Below are positions 9,371 through 17,329 of a DNA stretch of 64,000 nt, piece by piece. A program made the position numbers and the translations under genes. Origin of the DNA: Amycolatopsis acidicola (GTDB taxonomy: Bacteria > Actinomycetota > Actinomycetes > Mycobacteriales > Pseudonocardiaceae); the NCBI RefSeq assembly GCF_007713735.2, contig NZ_VMNW02000010.1:62001-126000 (forward strand), in the 5' to 3' direction. The notes beneath the pieces are model-generated. The model saw only the letters and a program-made list of their open reading frames with translations, was not told the origin of the DNA and searched no databases. Every line of letters begins with the position of its first letter. Positions within the stretch are counted from its first letter, which is position 1.

Positions 9371-10060
9371 TCACCGGTTCCAGACGCCGCGCCGCTCCAA
9401 GCTCTCGATCAGCTGATCCGCCCCTTCGAGCAGGTGCTCGGTCATCAGCTTCCGCGCCTTCTGGGGCTGCCTGCTCCGCAGCGCCCTCAGCAGCAGCGGG
9501 TGTGCCTCCCTGGTGCCCTCGACATGGCCCGTGATGGCTGTGTAGAAGCGGTTGGGCAGTTGCTTCACGATCGAACCTAGGAGCAGTGTCAGCCGGCGTG
9601 AATCCGCCGCGAGGTTGACCTCACGATGGAACAGGTGCCCCAGGTGGGAGAGCGCCTCGCCGTCGGCGGACGCATAGGCTTTTTCGTATTGTCCGAGATT
9701 GGCCTCGAGCCGGGCGAGCTGCTCCGGAGTGATCCGTTTCGCCGCCCGCGCGGCCAGCTCGCCGGCCAGCTGGGACTGCGCCCAGAACAGGTCCCGCAGG
9801 TCTTCCCGGGTGAACGACTCCACGACGAACCCGCGGCGCGGGACGAGGCGCACGAAGCCTTCGCTCTGCAGGATGAACAAGCCCTCGCGAACCGGCGTGT
9901 TGCTCACCCCGAGCGCGTCACGGAGCGCGTCCACGCGAAGGTAGTCCCCGGGCCGGACTTCGCCCGAGACAATCATTTCCCGGGCGTGAGCGGCCACCTC
10001 CTCAGGAAGCTGTGTCCGCCCGTTCGCCGCCCCTTTGGCGTACGCCGGGTCGTAGCTCAT
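9371..10060 (-). CDS. GntR family regulator with FCD domain (paralogue 3)
   Basis: A 229-residue FCD-GntR protein: winged helix with VDALRDALGVSNTPVREGLF, then the helical effector domain with LGHLFHREVN. ATG 10060 is chosen because AGGGGGGA lies seven bases upstream and because an operator-like site (10111-10131) would otherwise be inside the gene; a longer frame opens at 10189. It is convergent with paralogue 2 (five-base gap) and divergent from the second CoA-transferase, so it probably regulates that gene and itself. Confidence 0.88.
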   Translation of the reverse strand: MSYDPAYAKGAANGRTQLPEEVAAHAREMIVSGEVRPGDYLRVDALRDALGVSNTPVREGLFILQSEGFVRLVPRRGFVVESFTREDLRDLFWAQSQLAGELAARAAKRITPEQLARLEANLGQYEKAYASADGEALSHLGHLFHREVNLAADSRRLTLLLGSIVKQLPNRFYTAITGHVEGTREAHPLLLRALRSRQPQKARKLMTEHLLEGADQLIESLERRGVWNR

Positions 10061-10110
10061 CAGGTGTCCCCCCTGCGCGAACGCCACGGTCACGCCGCGT
10101 ACCGGTCCGG

Positions 10111-10131
10111 TCATCGCATCATGTATATCGG
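10111..10131 (-). promoter_or_regulatory. Operator-like site upstream of GntR paralogue 3
   Basis: Read on the minus strand this contains GATATACATGATGCGATGA, a relative of the AATATATGATGC repeats at 4.9 kb. It lies 50-70 bases upstream of the regulator start, a usual place for autoregulation. Confidence 0.5.
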
Positions 10132-10211
10132 GTGCGCGCAGTGGACGGAACAGCGCCACCTCGCCGGGGTCCTCTGTTGCGATCGCCACGCTACGAGCGA
10201 GCGATTCCGCG

Positions 10212-10235
10212 TTATAAATATATAGTGCGTGATCT
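10212..10235 (+). promoter_or_regulatory. Operator-like site overlapping the CoA-transferase start
   Basis: The site reads ATAAATATATAGTGCGTGA and includes the start GTG at 10225. TATAAA (10213-10218) lies six bases before that GTG, the geometry of a -10 box for a leaderless transcript. A bound repressor would cover both the -10 box and the start codon. Confidence 0.5.
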
Positions 10236-11421
10236 TGCAGAACCTTACGGACTACCGCTGGCCGGCCTGCGCATCGTGGAAATCTCCGGCTACGTCGCCA
10301 CGCCCCTGTGCGGGATGACGCTTTCCCAGCTCGGCGCCGACGTCATCCGGGTCGAGCCCGTCGGCGGAGCACCCGACCGCGCCCGGCTTCCCCGCGCCGG
10401 CGGCGGGACCAGCCTCTACTGGACGGGACTGAACAAGGGAAAGCGCTCCGTCGAGGTCGATCTCTCCACCACCGCGGGGCGGGACCTCGTCACCGATCTG
10501 GTCGCCGGACGCGGCATCGTGCTGACCAACTCGGACCGGATCCTGCCCTTCGATTCCTTGCGCCGGGCCCGCCCGGACGTCGTGCGCGCGGTCCTGACCG
10601 GCGGCCGCGACGGCTCACCGGCCGTCGACTACACCGTCAACGCGGCGACCGGATTTCCTTACCTCACCGGCCCCGCCGAGGCCGGGCCGGTCAACCACGT
10701 AGTACCGGTCTGGGACCTCACAGCAGGTCTGTACCTCGCCGTCGGGTTGCTGGCTGCCGACCGCCGCAGGCAGCTGACCGGGGAACCACAACAGATCCGC
10801 GTCGCGCTGGAGGACATCGCCGTGGCCACGGCGGGCAATCTGGGCTACCTGGCCGACGTCCAGCTCGGCGGGCAGGAACGCACCGCCGACGGCAACCACG
10901 TCTACGGCACTTTCGGCCGTGACTTCCAGACCTCCGACGGCAAGCGCGTCATGGTCGTCGCCCTGACGAAGCGGCACTGGCACGATCTCGTCGAGGTGAC
11001 CGGCACCGGCGCCGTGGTCACCGCCCTCGCCGAAAGCCTCCCCGCGGACTTCGGGGACGAAGCGGATCGCTACCGGCACCGACGCCTGCTCGGCAGCGTC
11101 TTCGAAGGCTGGTTCGAAACACGCACCGCCGCCGAGATCGCCACGGCACTGGACAAGACCAGGGTCCTGTGGTCGTCGTACCGGTCCTTCGCGGAGCTGG
11201 CCCTGCACGAAAACCCGTTGCTGCACCGGCTCGATCAGCCCGGCGTCGGGGAACACCTGGCGCCGGGCTCGCCGATCGCCGTGGACGGGCATCAGGCGCC
11301 GGCACGGCCCGCCCCCGGCGTCGGCCAGCACACCGCGGAAGTCCTCCGTGACGAGCTGGGGATGTCCGAGTCCGAGATGGCGAAACTCGCCGGCGCGGGG
11401 GTGATCGGACCACAGGCCTGA
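10225..11421 (+). CDS. CaiB/BaiF (family III) CoA-transferase, second copy
   Basis: A ~398-residue family III CoA-transferase. LAGLRIVEISGYVATPLCGM, then GADVIRVEP, LNKGKRSVEVDLS and the catalytic aspartate in VPVWDLTAGLYLA identify it. No ribosome site precedes GTG 10225, but a -10-like TATAAA six bases upstream suggests leaderless expression. Similarity to the 5061 copy is only family-level, so the acid substrates probably differ. It stands alone between divergent gntR and a convergent alcohol dehydrogenase. Confidence 0.88.
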   Translation: MRDLAEPYGLPLAGLRIVEISGYVATPLCGMTLSQLGADVIRVEPVGGAPDRARLPRAGGGTSLYWTGLNKGKRSVEVDLSTTAGRDLVTDLVAGRGIVLTNSDRILPFDSLRRARPDVVRAVLTGGRDGSPAVDYTVNAATGFPYLTGPAEAGPVNHVVPVWDLTAGLYLAVGLLAADRRRQLTGEPQQIRVALEDIAVATAGNLGYLADVQLGGQERTADGNHVYGTFGRDFQTSDGKRVMVVALTKRHWHDLVEVTGTGAVVTALAESLPADFGDEADRYRHRRLLGSVFEGWFETRTAAEIATALDKTRVLWSSYRSFAELALHENPLLHRLDQPGVGEHLAPGSPIAVDGHQAPARPAPGVGQHTAEVLRDELGMSESEMAKLAGAGVIGPQA

Positions 11422-11431
11422 CGGGCGGCGG

Positions 11432-12559
11432 TCAGCCCTCGTGGTCGTGTTCGACGAGGGCCCGGATCACCTTTCCGTCGCGCACATCGGCATAAGCCCG
11501 GGCGATTCCGTCCACTGTGTACCGTTGGGTGATCAGCTCGTCGAGCTTGAGCCTGCCCTCCTCGTAGAGCCGGGCAAGCCGCGGAATGTCGTAATGCGCG
11601 TTGCACCCACCGAGCAGCGCGCCGCGCACGCTGACGTCGAAGAAGGTCACGCGGTTGCCCGGCAATCGCAGGTTGACATCCGACGCCTCGTCGGCGGTCG
11701 CGGTGAGCACGAGGCGAGCGCCCTTGCCGGTGGCTTCCAGCGCCCCCAAGGTGATCTCGGGCCGAAGGACCCCGACGGTCACGATGACGACGTCGGCACC
11801 CGAACCGCGCGAGAGATGCCTGCCCAGTTCTCCCGCCTCTTCGAGGTTCGCCGCGGTATGCGTGGCGCCGACAGAGCGGGCGAACTCGCGCTTCCACTCG
11901 ACGGGGTCCACGGCCACGACATGGCTCGCCCCCTTGAAGGCCGCCCCCTGCACGGCGTTGATCCCCACGCCGCCGATCCCCGCGACGATCACCGTGTCGC
12001 CCGCCTGCACCTCACCGACGTACTCGGCCGAACCCCATCCCGTGGGCACGCCACAACTGAGCAGCGCCGCGACGTCCATCGGGAACCACTCGGGGATCTT
12101 GACGCACGACGCCTGCGAGACGACGACGTGGTCGGCGAAGGTCCCGAGCATGCAGAACCCGCCCAGCGGTTCCCCGTCGAGCGAGGCCCGGAAGGTCCCG
12201 TCCGGCATCGCCCCGGTCGGGACGTGCGCCGTGTAGTCGCACATCCGCGACCGGCCCGAGGTGCAATACCGGCACACGCCGCACTGCGGCAGCACGGAAA
12301 GGATCACGTGATCGCCCGGGGCGAACCGGGTGACGCCCGGCCCGACGGCCTCGACGACCCCCGAACCCTCGTGCCCGCCGATCAACGGGTACCGGCCTCC
12401 GGTCCCCGTTCCGCCATGCCGCCGGTGTTCGTCCGAACGGCACAGCCCCGCGTACCGCACCCGGACGAGCACCTCCTCGGCACGGGGTGCCTCGACCTCC
12501 AGGGTCGCGGTCGTCCAGTCGGCCAGTGGCGCCGTGAGCACCGATGCCTGGACCTTCAT
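11432..12559 (-). CDS. Zinc-dependent alcohol dehydrogenase, NDMA-dependent-like (class III MDR)
   Basis: A 375-residue medium-chain dehydrogenase. The catalytic zinc ligands lie in GLCRSDEH and GGHEG, the structural zinc site is CGVCRYCTSGRSRMC, and the nucleotide fold is GIGGVGINAVQGA. It resembles NDMA-dependent alcohol dehydrogenases, which hold their nicotinamide cofactor tightly and in actinobacteria are linked to the redox peptide mycofactocin (family knowledge). It is 44 bases downstream of the aldehyde dehydrogenase gene and probably co-transcribed: alcohol to aldehyde to acid. A second homologue is at 27182. Confidence 0.88.
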   Translation of the reverse strand: MKVQASVLTAPLADWTTATLEVEAPRAEEVLVRVRYAGLCRSDEHRRHGGTGTGGRYPLIGGHEGSGVVEAVGPGVTRFAPGDHVILSVLPQCGVCRYCTSGRSRMCDYTAHVPTGAMPDGTFRASLDGEPLGGFCMLGTFADHVVVSQASCVKIPEWFPMDVAALLSCGVPTGWGSAEYVGEVQAGDTVIVAGIGGVGINAVQGAAFKGASHVVAVDPVEWKREFARSVGATHTAANLEEAGELGRHLSRGSGADVVIVTVGVLRPEITLGALEATGKGARLVLTATADEASDVNLRLPGNRVTFFDVSVRGALLGGCNAHYDIPRLARLYEEGRLKLDELITQRYTVDGIARAYADVRDGKVIRALVEHDHEG

Positions 12560-12603
12560 GTCACCAACCTCTCCGGAAACCCTGAGTCACCACCGGTGGC
12601 GGC

Positions 12604-14079
12604 TCAGGTGTAGGGCAGCGCGCGCTCGGTCGTGAGGTCCCAGACCACGGACTTGTGGCGGGTGAATTCCCGGACCGCCGCGATGCCGAACTCACGGCCG
12701 AAGCCGCTGCGTTTCATCCCGCCGGAAGGCACCGTGGGATGCAGGGCGCGGTGGGCGTTCACCCAGACCGTGCCCGCCACCAGATGCCCGGCAAGGTAGT
12801 GGATCGTCCGGGCGTCATTGCCCCAGATCTGCGAGCTCAGCCCGAAACTCGTGGCGTTGGCCCGCGCGAGCGCCTCGTCGATGTCCGAGTACGACAGCAC
12901 GCTTGCCATCGGCCCGAATGCCTCGGTGGTGGCGGCGGGGTTGTCGTCGGTGACATCGGCCAGCACCGTGGGCTGGTAGAAGGAGCCCGCGGCGAGCGGG
13001 CCGTCTTCTGCCGGTGCACCGCCGGTCATCACCGTGGCCCCCGCGGCGACAGCCCGCCCGACGAGCCCGTGGACGTGGTCGCGTTGCCGCCTGCTGATCA
13101 GCGTGCCCATCTCGGACCGCTTGTCGGCGGGCAGCCCCACCCGTACCGCGGCGGCCCGCTTGGCCAGCTCCTGTGTCACCTCGGCATACCGGGATTCGTG
13201 CACCAGGATCCGCGATCCGGCGATGCAACTCTGGCCGCTTTTGACGAAGTTCGAATGCAGCACCGAAGGCAGCGCGAGCTCGAGATCCGCGTCCGGCAGG
13301 AGGATTGCGGGACTCTTGCCGCCGAGTTCCAGCACCACCGGCGCGATGGTGGACGCCGACTGCCGGATCACCGCCTGGCCGGCACCGGGACTGCCGGTGA
13401 ACGACACCATCCCGATGGCCGGATGCTCGCACAGCAGCGGGCCTGCCGTCTCGCCACGACCGGTCACCACGCTCACGACCCCGGGCGGTATTCCCGCCTC
13501 GAGGGCGAGTTCGGCCATCCGGAAGGTCGAGCCCGGTGCCTGCTCGGCGGCCTTGTACACGATGCAGTTGCCCGCGACCAGCGCCGGCCCGCCCTTGACC
13601 GCCACGAACACGATATTGGCGTTGTAGGCGTTGATTCCCGCGACGACGCCGAACGGCTCGTCCATCCCGTAGGCCACCCGGCCCGGGTACCGCGAGAACG
13701 TGGTGCCTTCCAGCTTGTCCGCCAGTCCCGCGTAGTAAGTGAGCACCCGCACGGCGGTGTCGATGTCGCCCAGCACCTCCTTGCGGACGTGCCCGACCTC
13801 GGCGAGTTCGAGTGCCGCGAGCTCCTCACGGTGCGCGGTGATCCGATCGGCCCACGACCGCAGCAGCGCGCCACGGACGTCCGGCGCGGTATCCCGCCAG
13901 GTTCCAGTGAAAGCCCGCTCCGCCTGCGCGACGACCATGTCCACTTCGGACGAACGGATCTCGTGCGCCTGGCCGATCACCGCACCGGTGGCCGGGTTCT
14001 CGACGTCGAAGTCTTGAGCGTCGGCCGGCAGCACGTGGCCGTCCGCGCCGAGGTATCCGGTCCGCGTGCCGATTGTCAC
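12604..14079 (-). CDS. Aldehyde dehydrogenase family protein
   Basis: A ~491-residue NAD(P)-dependent aldehyde dehydrogenase that would oxidise the product of the adjacent alcohol dehydrogenase. Visible are NAYNANI (oxyanion region), VSFTGSPGAGQAV, the general base in LELGGKSPAI, and the nucleophile Cys in SGQSCIAGSR. GTG 14079 is chosen: no ribosome site, but it lies a few bases after a TATATT -10-like box inside the operator palindrome, which fits a very short leader. A GTG at 14088 is the alternative. It is divergent from the SDR at 14152. Confidence 0.9.
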   Translation of the reverse strand: MTIGTRTGYLGADGHVLPADAQDFDVENPATGAVIGQAHEIRSSEVDMVVAQAERAFTGTWRDTAPDVRGALLRSWADRITAHREELAALELAEVGHVRKEVLGDIDTAVRVLTYYAGLADKLEGTTFSRYPGRVAYGMDEPFGVVAGINAYNANIVFVAVKGGPALVAGNCIVYKAAEQAPGSTFRMAELALEAGIPPGVVSVVTGRGETAGPLLCEHPAIGMVSFTGSPGAGQAVIRQSASTIAPVVLELGGKSPAILLPDADLELALPSVLHSNFVKSGQSCIAGSRILVHESRYAEVTQELAKRAAAVRVGLPADKRSEMGTLISRRQRDHVHGLVGRAVAAGATVMTGGAPAEDGPLAAGSFYQPTVLADVTDDNPAATTEAFGPMASVLSYSDIDEALARANATSFGLSSQIWGNDARTIHYLAGHLVAGTVWVNAHRALHPTVPSGGMKRSGFGREFGIAAVREFTRHKSVVWDLTTERALPYT

Positions 14080-14108
14080 GTTTGTCACGCACAATATATT
14101 AAACGTGA
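14073..14108. promoter_or_regulatory. Divergent promoter with palindromic operator
   Basis: The clearest copy of the shared operator: TCACG-N3-AATATATT-N3-CGTGA at 14085-14108, a near-perfect 24-base dyad. On the plus strand TTGTCA (14073-14078) and TATATT (14095-14100) are 16 bases apart, a good promoter for the SDR at 14152. The dyad covers the -10 box in both directions, so binding should repress both genes. Confidence 0.65.
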
Positions 14109-14151
14109 AACGGCGTAAGGTCCATCCCCGGACCGGAGAAAGGGGATTCGG

Positions 14152-14943
14152 ATGGCAGCGAACGGCTCGTACATCGAGGAATTGTTCGGCGTCCAGGGAA
14201 AGCGTGTCGTCGTGACCGGAGGTGTCCGCGGGATAGGCCGCGCCATCGCGCAAGGTTTCGTGGACGGCGGGGCGGACGTCATCGTCACTTCGCGCGGCGC
14301 GGAGGATTGCGTCAAGGCCGAAGCGGAGCTCGGCAAGACGGGCCGCTGCCGCGCCCTGCGGGCGAATCTGTCCACAGTGGAGGGTTGCCGGACGTTCGCC
14401 GCTGAGATCGGGTCGCTGCTGCCCGCACTGGACGTGCTGGTCAACAACGCGGGCGCGCAGCACGAACAGCCACTGCCCGAGTTCACCGAGGAAGGCTGGG
14501 ACCAGGTACACGACGTCAACGTCAAGGCGCCGTTCTTCCTTGTCCAGGCCCTGCTTCCGCTACTGGAAGCGGCGGGCTCCGCCGAGGCGCCCGCGCGGGT
14601 GATCACCGTCGGCTCCGTCAATGCCCTGCGCGCGGCGAAACGGGACGTGTACGCGTACTCGTCGTCGAAGGCGGCCGTACATCACCTGAGCACACATCTG
14701 GCGGCCCGGCTCGCACCGGATATCACGGTCAACGTACTGGCGCCCGGGATGTTCGTGACCGGAATACGCCGGGAGGGCAAGGATTATCCCCGGGATCCGT
14801 CCGTGCTGGCCGAAGTGCCCTTGGGCCGGTTCGTCGGTCCGTCCGACGTCGCCGGAGCCGCGCTCTACCTCGCGTCAGCGGCCGGATCCGGGCTCACCGG
14901 GGTGATGCTGCCAGTCGACTGCGGGCTGGCCACCACCCGCTGA
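14152..14943 (+). CDS. SDR family oxidoreductase
   Basis: A 263-residue classical short-chain dehydrogenase: TGGVRGIG at ~residue 23, NNAGAQ, Ser in VGSVNALR, and YSSSK. Arg after the second strand (VTSRGAED) suggests NADP. ATG 14152 has AAAGGGG upstream. It is divergent from the alcohol/aldehyde dehydrogenase pair and shares their operator, so it probably belongs to the same pathway as a hydroxy/keto step. Confidence 0.9.
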   Translation: MAANGSYIEELFGVQGKRVVVTGGVRGIGRAIAQGFVDGGADVIVTSRGAEDCVKAEAELGKTGRCRALRANLSTVEGCRTFAAEIGSLLPALDVLVNNAGAQHEQPLPEFTEEGWDQVHDVNVKAPFFLVQALLPLLEAAGSAEAPARVITVGSVNALRAAKRDVYAYSSSKAAVHHLSTHLAARLAPDITVNVLAPGMFVTGIRREGKDYPRDPSVLAEVPLGRFVGPSDVAGAALYLASAAGSGLTGVMLPVDCGLATTR

Positions 14944-14959
14944 GCGGTCCCGCGTGGCG

Positions 14960-15787
14960 CTATCGGCGTACTCCGATCAGCCGGGGATCGATAGCGCCAC
15001 CGGGACTCGCCACCGCGGACACCGTCACCGCGCCGAACGCCCCCGCGCGGTCGAACACCACCGCCGTGCCGGTCGCGATCCCGTCCTCGGCGAACCGGTG
15101 CTCGGCGGCCAGCCCGATGCCCTCCCCGGGCGCCGGCAGCCTGCTGACGACGAGACTGGCGTCGGCGTTGATGAACTCCACGCCGAACTCGCCCCAGTTG
15201 GCCACCATGTTCACCACGTCCGTGGCCATCGCGGTGAGCTGGAAAGGGCTCGGTTCCTCAGCTGCCACGAGCCGGACCGGTGCGAGCCAGACCTGCTTGC
15301 GGCGCTCGTTCTGGTGCGGGTCGGGCAGCGGCGTCCACCCCACACCTTCGCTGTAGTACAGCCGTTCCTCAGAGCTTCCCGGCCGCATTCCGGGCGGCGG
15401 CGGCACGAAATCCAGCCGCGGCGAAAAGACCTTGCCCTGCGGGGCTGTCGTCTCCGTGAGGAAAAGCGCGCCGGCGCGGGCGACCTCACGGCCATCCTGG
15501 CGCAGCACCGCATCGATCAAACACACCTGCCTGCCCGCTCGGACGATGGTCGCCTCCGCCGTGCACGGCGCCATCGCTGCCGGGCGGAACAAGTCGACGC
15601 GCCAGCGGACAGGCCGTCGCGCCACCCCGCCCGGACCCGGCGGCACCACCTGTTCGACCGCGCGGGCCAATGCTCCGCTGACCGCGCTTCCCCGCATCTG
15701 CCCGCCGTCGCCCCACAGGCTGTCGGCCGATGAACACGGAACCAGCGTGTCCCCGGTCCCCGTAACCTCGAAGTAAGCCTGGCTCAT
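14960..15787 (-). CDS. Acyl-CoA thioesterase-like (hotdog-fold) protein
   Basis: A 275-residue protein. Residues ~25-105 (SLWGDGGQMRGSAVSGALAR, WRVDLFRPAAM, AEATIVRAGRQVCLIDAVL) resemble the double-hotdog thioesterase-like family (TesB-type, actinobacterial). The C-terminal half with TDVVNMVANWG would be the second hotdog. It could hydrolyse an acyl-CoA of the pathway. ATG 15787 is chosen since the longer frame to 15925 runs through two operator sites; the ribosome site is weak. It converges with the SDR at 14152. Confidence 0.65.
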   Translation of the reverse strand: MSQAYFEVTGTGDTLVPCSSADSLWGDGGQMRGSAVSGALARAVEQVVPPGPGGVARRPVRWRVDLFRPAAMAPCTAEATIVRAGRQVCLIDAVLRQDGREVARAGALFLTETTAPQGKVFSPRLDFVPPPPGMRPGSSEERLYYSEGVGWTPLPDPHQNERRKQVWLAPVRLVAAEEPSPFQLTAMATDVVNMVANWGEFGVEFINADASLVVSRLPAPGEGIGLAAEHRFAEDGIATGTAVVFDRAGAFGAVTVSAVASPGGAIDPRLIGVRR

Positions 15788-15807
15788 GCTCGCGACGCTA
15801 TCACCCT

Positions 15808-15914
15808 GATCACGCTTAATATACGATCGCCATCCGCCGTCACCGCCTGCATCCGGCACGGCCGGGAACGCGGGACCCCCTTGACCTCTCATACACGCAT
15901 TATATATTAAGTTT
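15808..15914. promoter_or_regulatory. Divergent promoter with two operator-like sites
   Basis: Site 15808-15831 read on the minus strand contains TATATTAAGCGTGATC and lies just upstream of the thioesterase-like gene. Site 15889-15914 on the minus strand contains TTAATATATAATGCGTG. On the plus strand TTGACC (15881-15886) and TATATT (15903-15908) are 16 bases apart, a good promoter for the transporter; the second site covers its -10 box. Confidence 0.6.
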
Positions 15915-15952
15915 GCCTTGTCCATGTCTCCGCACAGACAGGAACCCCGGCC

Positions 15953-17329
15953 ATGCCGATCAGTGAAGATCGCGCCCCTGCCCCGTCCGAACCGGATACG
16001 ACCTCAGCCGACCGCCGTGACTTCCGGCGGATCGCGATCGCCAGCCTCGTCGGCACGCTGATCGAGGGTTACGACTTCGTCCTCTACAGCCTGGCCGCGG
16101 CGCTCGTCTTCCCGAAGGTGTTCTTCCCTTCGCTGGGCCCGGCGGCGGGCACGATCGCTTCGCTCGCCACACTCGGCGTCGCGTTCGCCGGCAGGCCGAT
16201 CGGCGCGATCCTGTTCGGGCACTTCGGTGACCGGCTCGGCCGCAAACGCACCCTGATCGCCACGGTCACGGGCATGGGCCTGGGCACCACGCTGATGGGT
16301 CTGATCCCGTCCGCGGACACCATCGGGATCGCGGCGCCGATCCTCATCGTCGTGCTACGCGCCATCCAGGGCATCGCGATCGGTGGTGAATGGGCCGGGG
16401 CCGTGCTCTTCGTGACGGAACACGCGCCCAAGGAGCGCCGCGGGCTGTACGCGATGTTCCCCCAGCTCGGGCATTCGATGCCGAACGCGCTTTCCGCGGG
16501 CACCTTCCTGCTGGTCGGCCTGCTGGTGAGCCCCGAGACCTTCCTTGCGTGGGGCTGGCGGGTGCCGTTCATCGCGAGCGTCCTGCTGCTCGCCTTCAGC
16601 CTCTACATCCGGCTCAGGGTGGAAGAAACCCCGGTCTTCAAGAACCAGCAGAAGCGTGGCGGCACGTCTGGAGTTCCGTTGTTCGCCGCCTTCCGCAGGC
16701 AGCCGGGCACGATCCTGCGCACGGCAGGGGTTTCGCTCACCGCGCTGACCTTCGTGTACGTCGGCAACGCCTTCGTCGCCAACTACGGGGTTGGTTCGCT
16801 CGGCCTCTCCCGCAACGCCGTCCTGGCGATGGGCGCCGCGTCCGGACTGGCGTTCGCGATGTTCACGATGCTGAGCGCGGTCCTGTCCGACCGGTTCGGC
16901 CGTCGCCCGGTCATCGGCGGCTCACAGATTCTCGGCGTGGTGTGGGGCCTGGTGCTCTTCCCGTTGCTCGACACCGGTTCGGTCGCCGCCTACGGGCTCG
17001 CCATGTGCCTCACGATGGCCATCGCCGGACTCGGGTACGGCGCCATCGGCGCCTTCGTGCCCGAACAGTTCCCGACCGCCTATCGCTACACGGCCGCCGG
17101 TATCGCCTACCAGATCACCGGCGTGATCGGCGGCGGCGTCGCGCCCCTGCTGGCCCCGGTGATCATCTCCGCGCAGGGCACCACCGTCTTCGGCATCGTG
17201 CTCGCGGCTATCTCCGCCGTAGCCGCGGTCTGCACCTTTTCCTTACGTGAGACCGGAAAAGACGACCTCGACGGGCAGCACGCGGACGAGCAGGCCGGCC
17301 ACACCCTGGCACAGCAAGGAGAACGATGA
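15953..17329 (+). CDS. MFS transporter, metabolite:H+ symporter (MHS) family
   Basis: A 458-residue, ~12-helix inner-membrane transporter. The first helix LIEGYDFVLYSLAAALVFP, the loop motif GDRLGRKRT and the helix-5 signature GEWAGAVLFVTEHAP match the MHS family (citrate, proline/betaine, ketoglutarate, shikimate carriers). It probably imports the organic acid degraded by the neighbours. ATG 15953 follows an operator-controlled promoter; its stop overlaps the next aldehyde dehydrogenase start (ATGA), so uptake and oxidation are coupled. Confidence 0.9.
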   Translation: MPISEDRAPAPSEPDTTSADRRDFRRIAIASLVGTLIEGYDFVLYSLAAALVFPKVFFPSLGPAAGTIASLATLGVAFAGRPIGAILFGHFGDRLGRKRTLIATVTGMGLGTTLMGLIPSADTIGIAAPILIVVLRAIQGIAIGGEWAGAVLFVTEHAPKERRGLYAMFPQLGHSMPNALSAGTFLLVGLLVSPETFLAWGWRVPFIASVLLLAFSLYIRLRVEETPVFKNQQKRGGTSGVPLFAAFRRQPGTILRTAGVSLTALTFVYVGNAFVANYGVGSLGLSRNAVLAMGAASGLAFAMFTMLSAVLSDRFGRRPVIGGSQILGVVWGLVLFPLLDTGSVAAYGLAMCLTMAIAGLGYGAIGAFVPEQFPTAYRYTAAGIAYQITGVIGGGVAPLLAPVIISAQGTTVFGIVLAAISAVAAVCTFSLRETGKDDLDGQHADEQAGHTLAQQGER

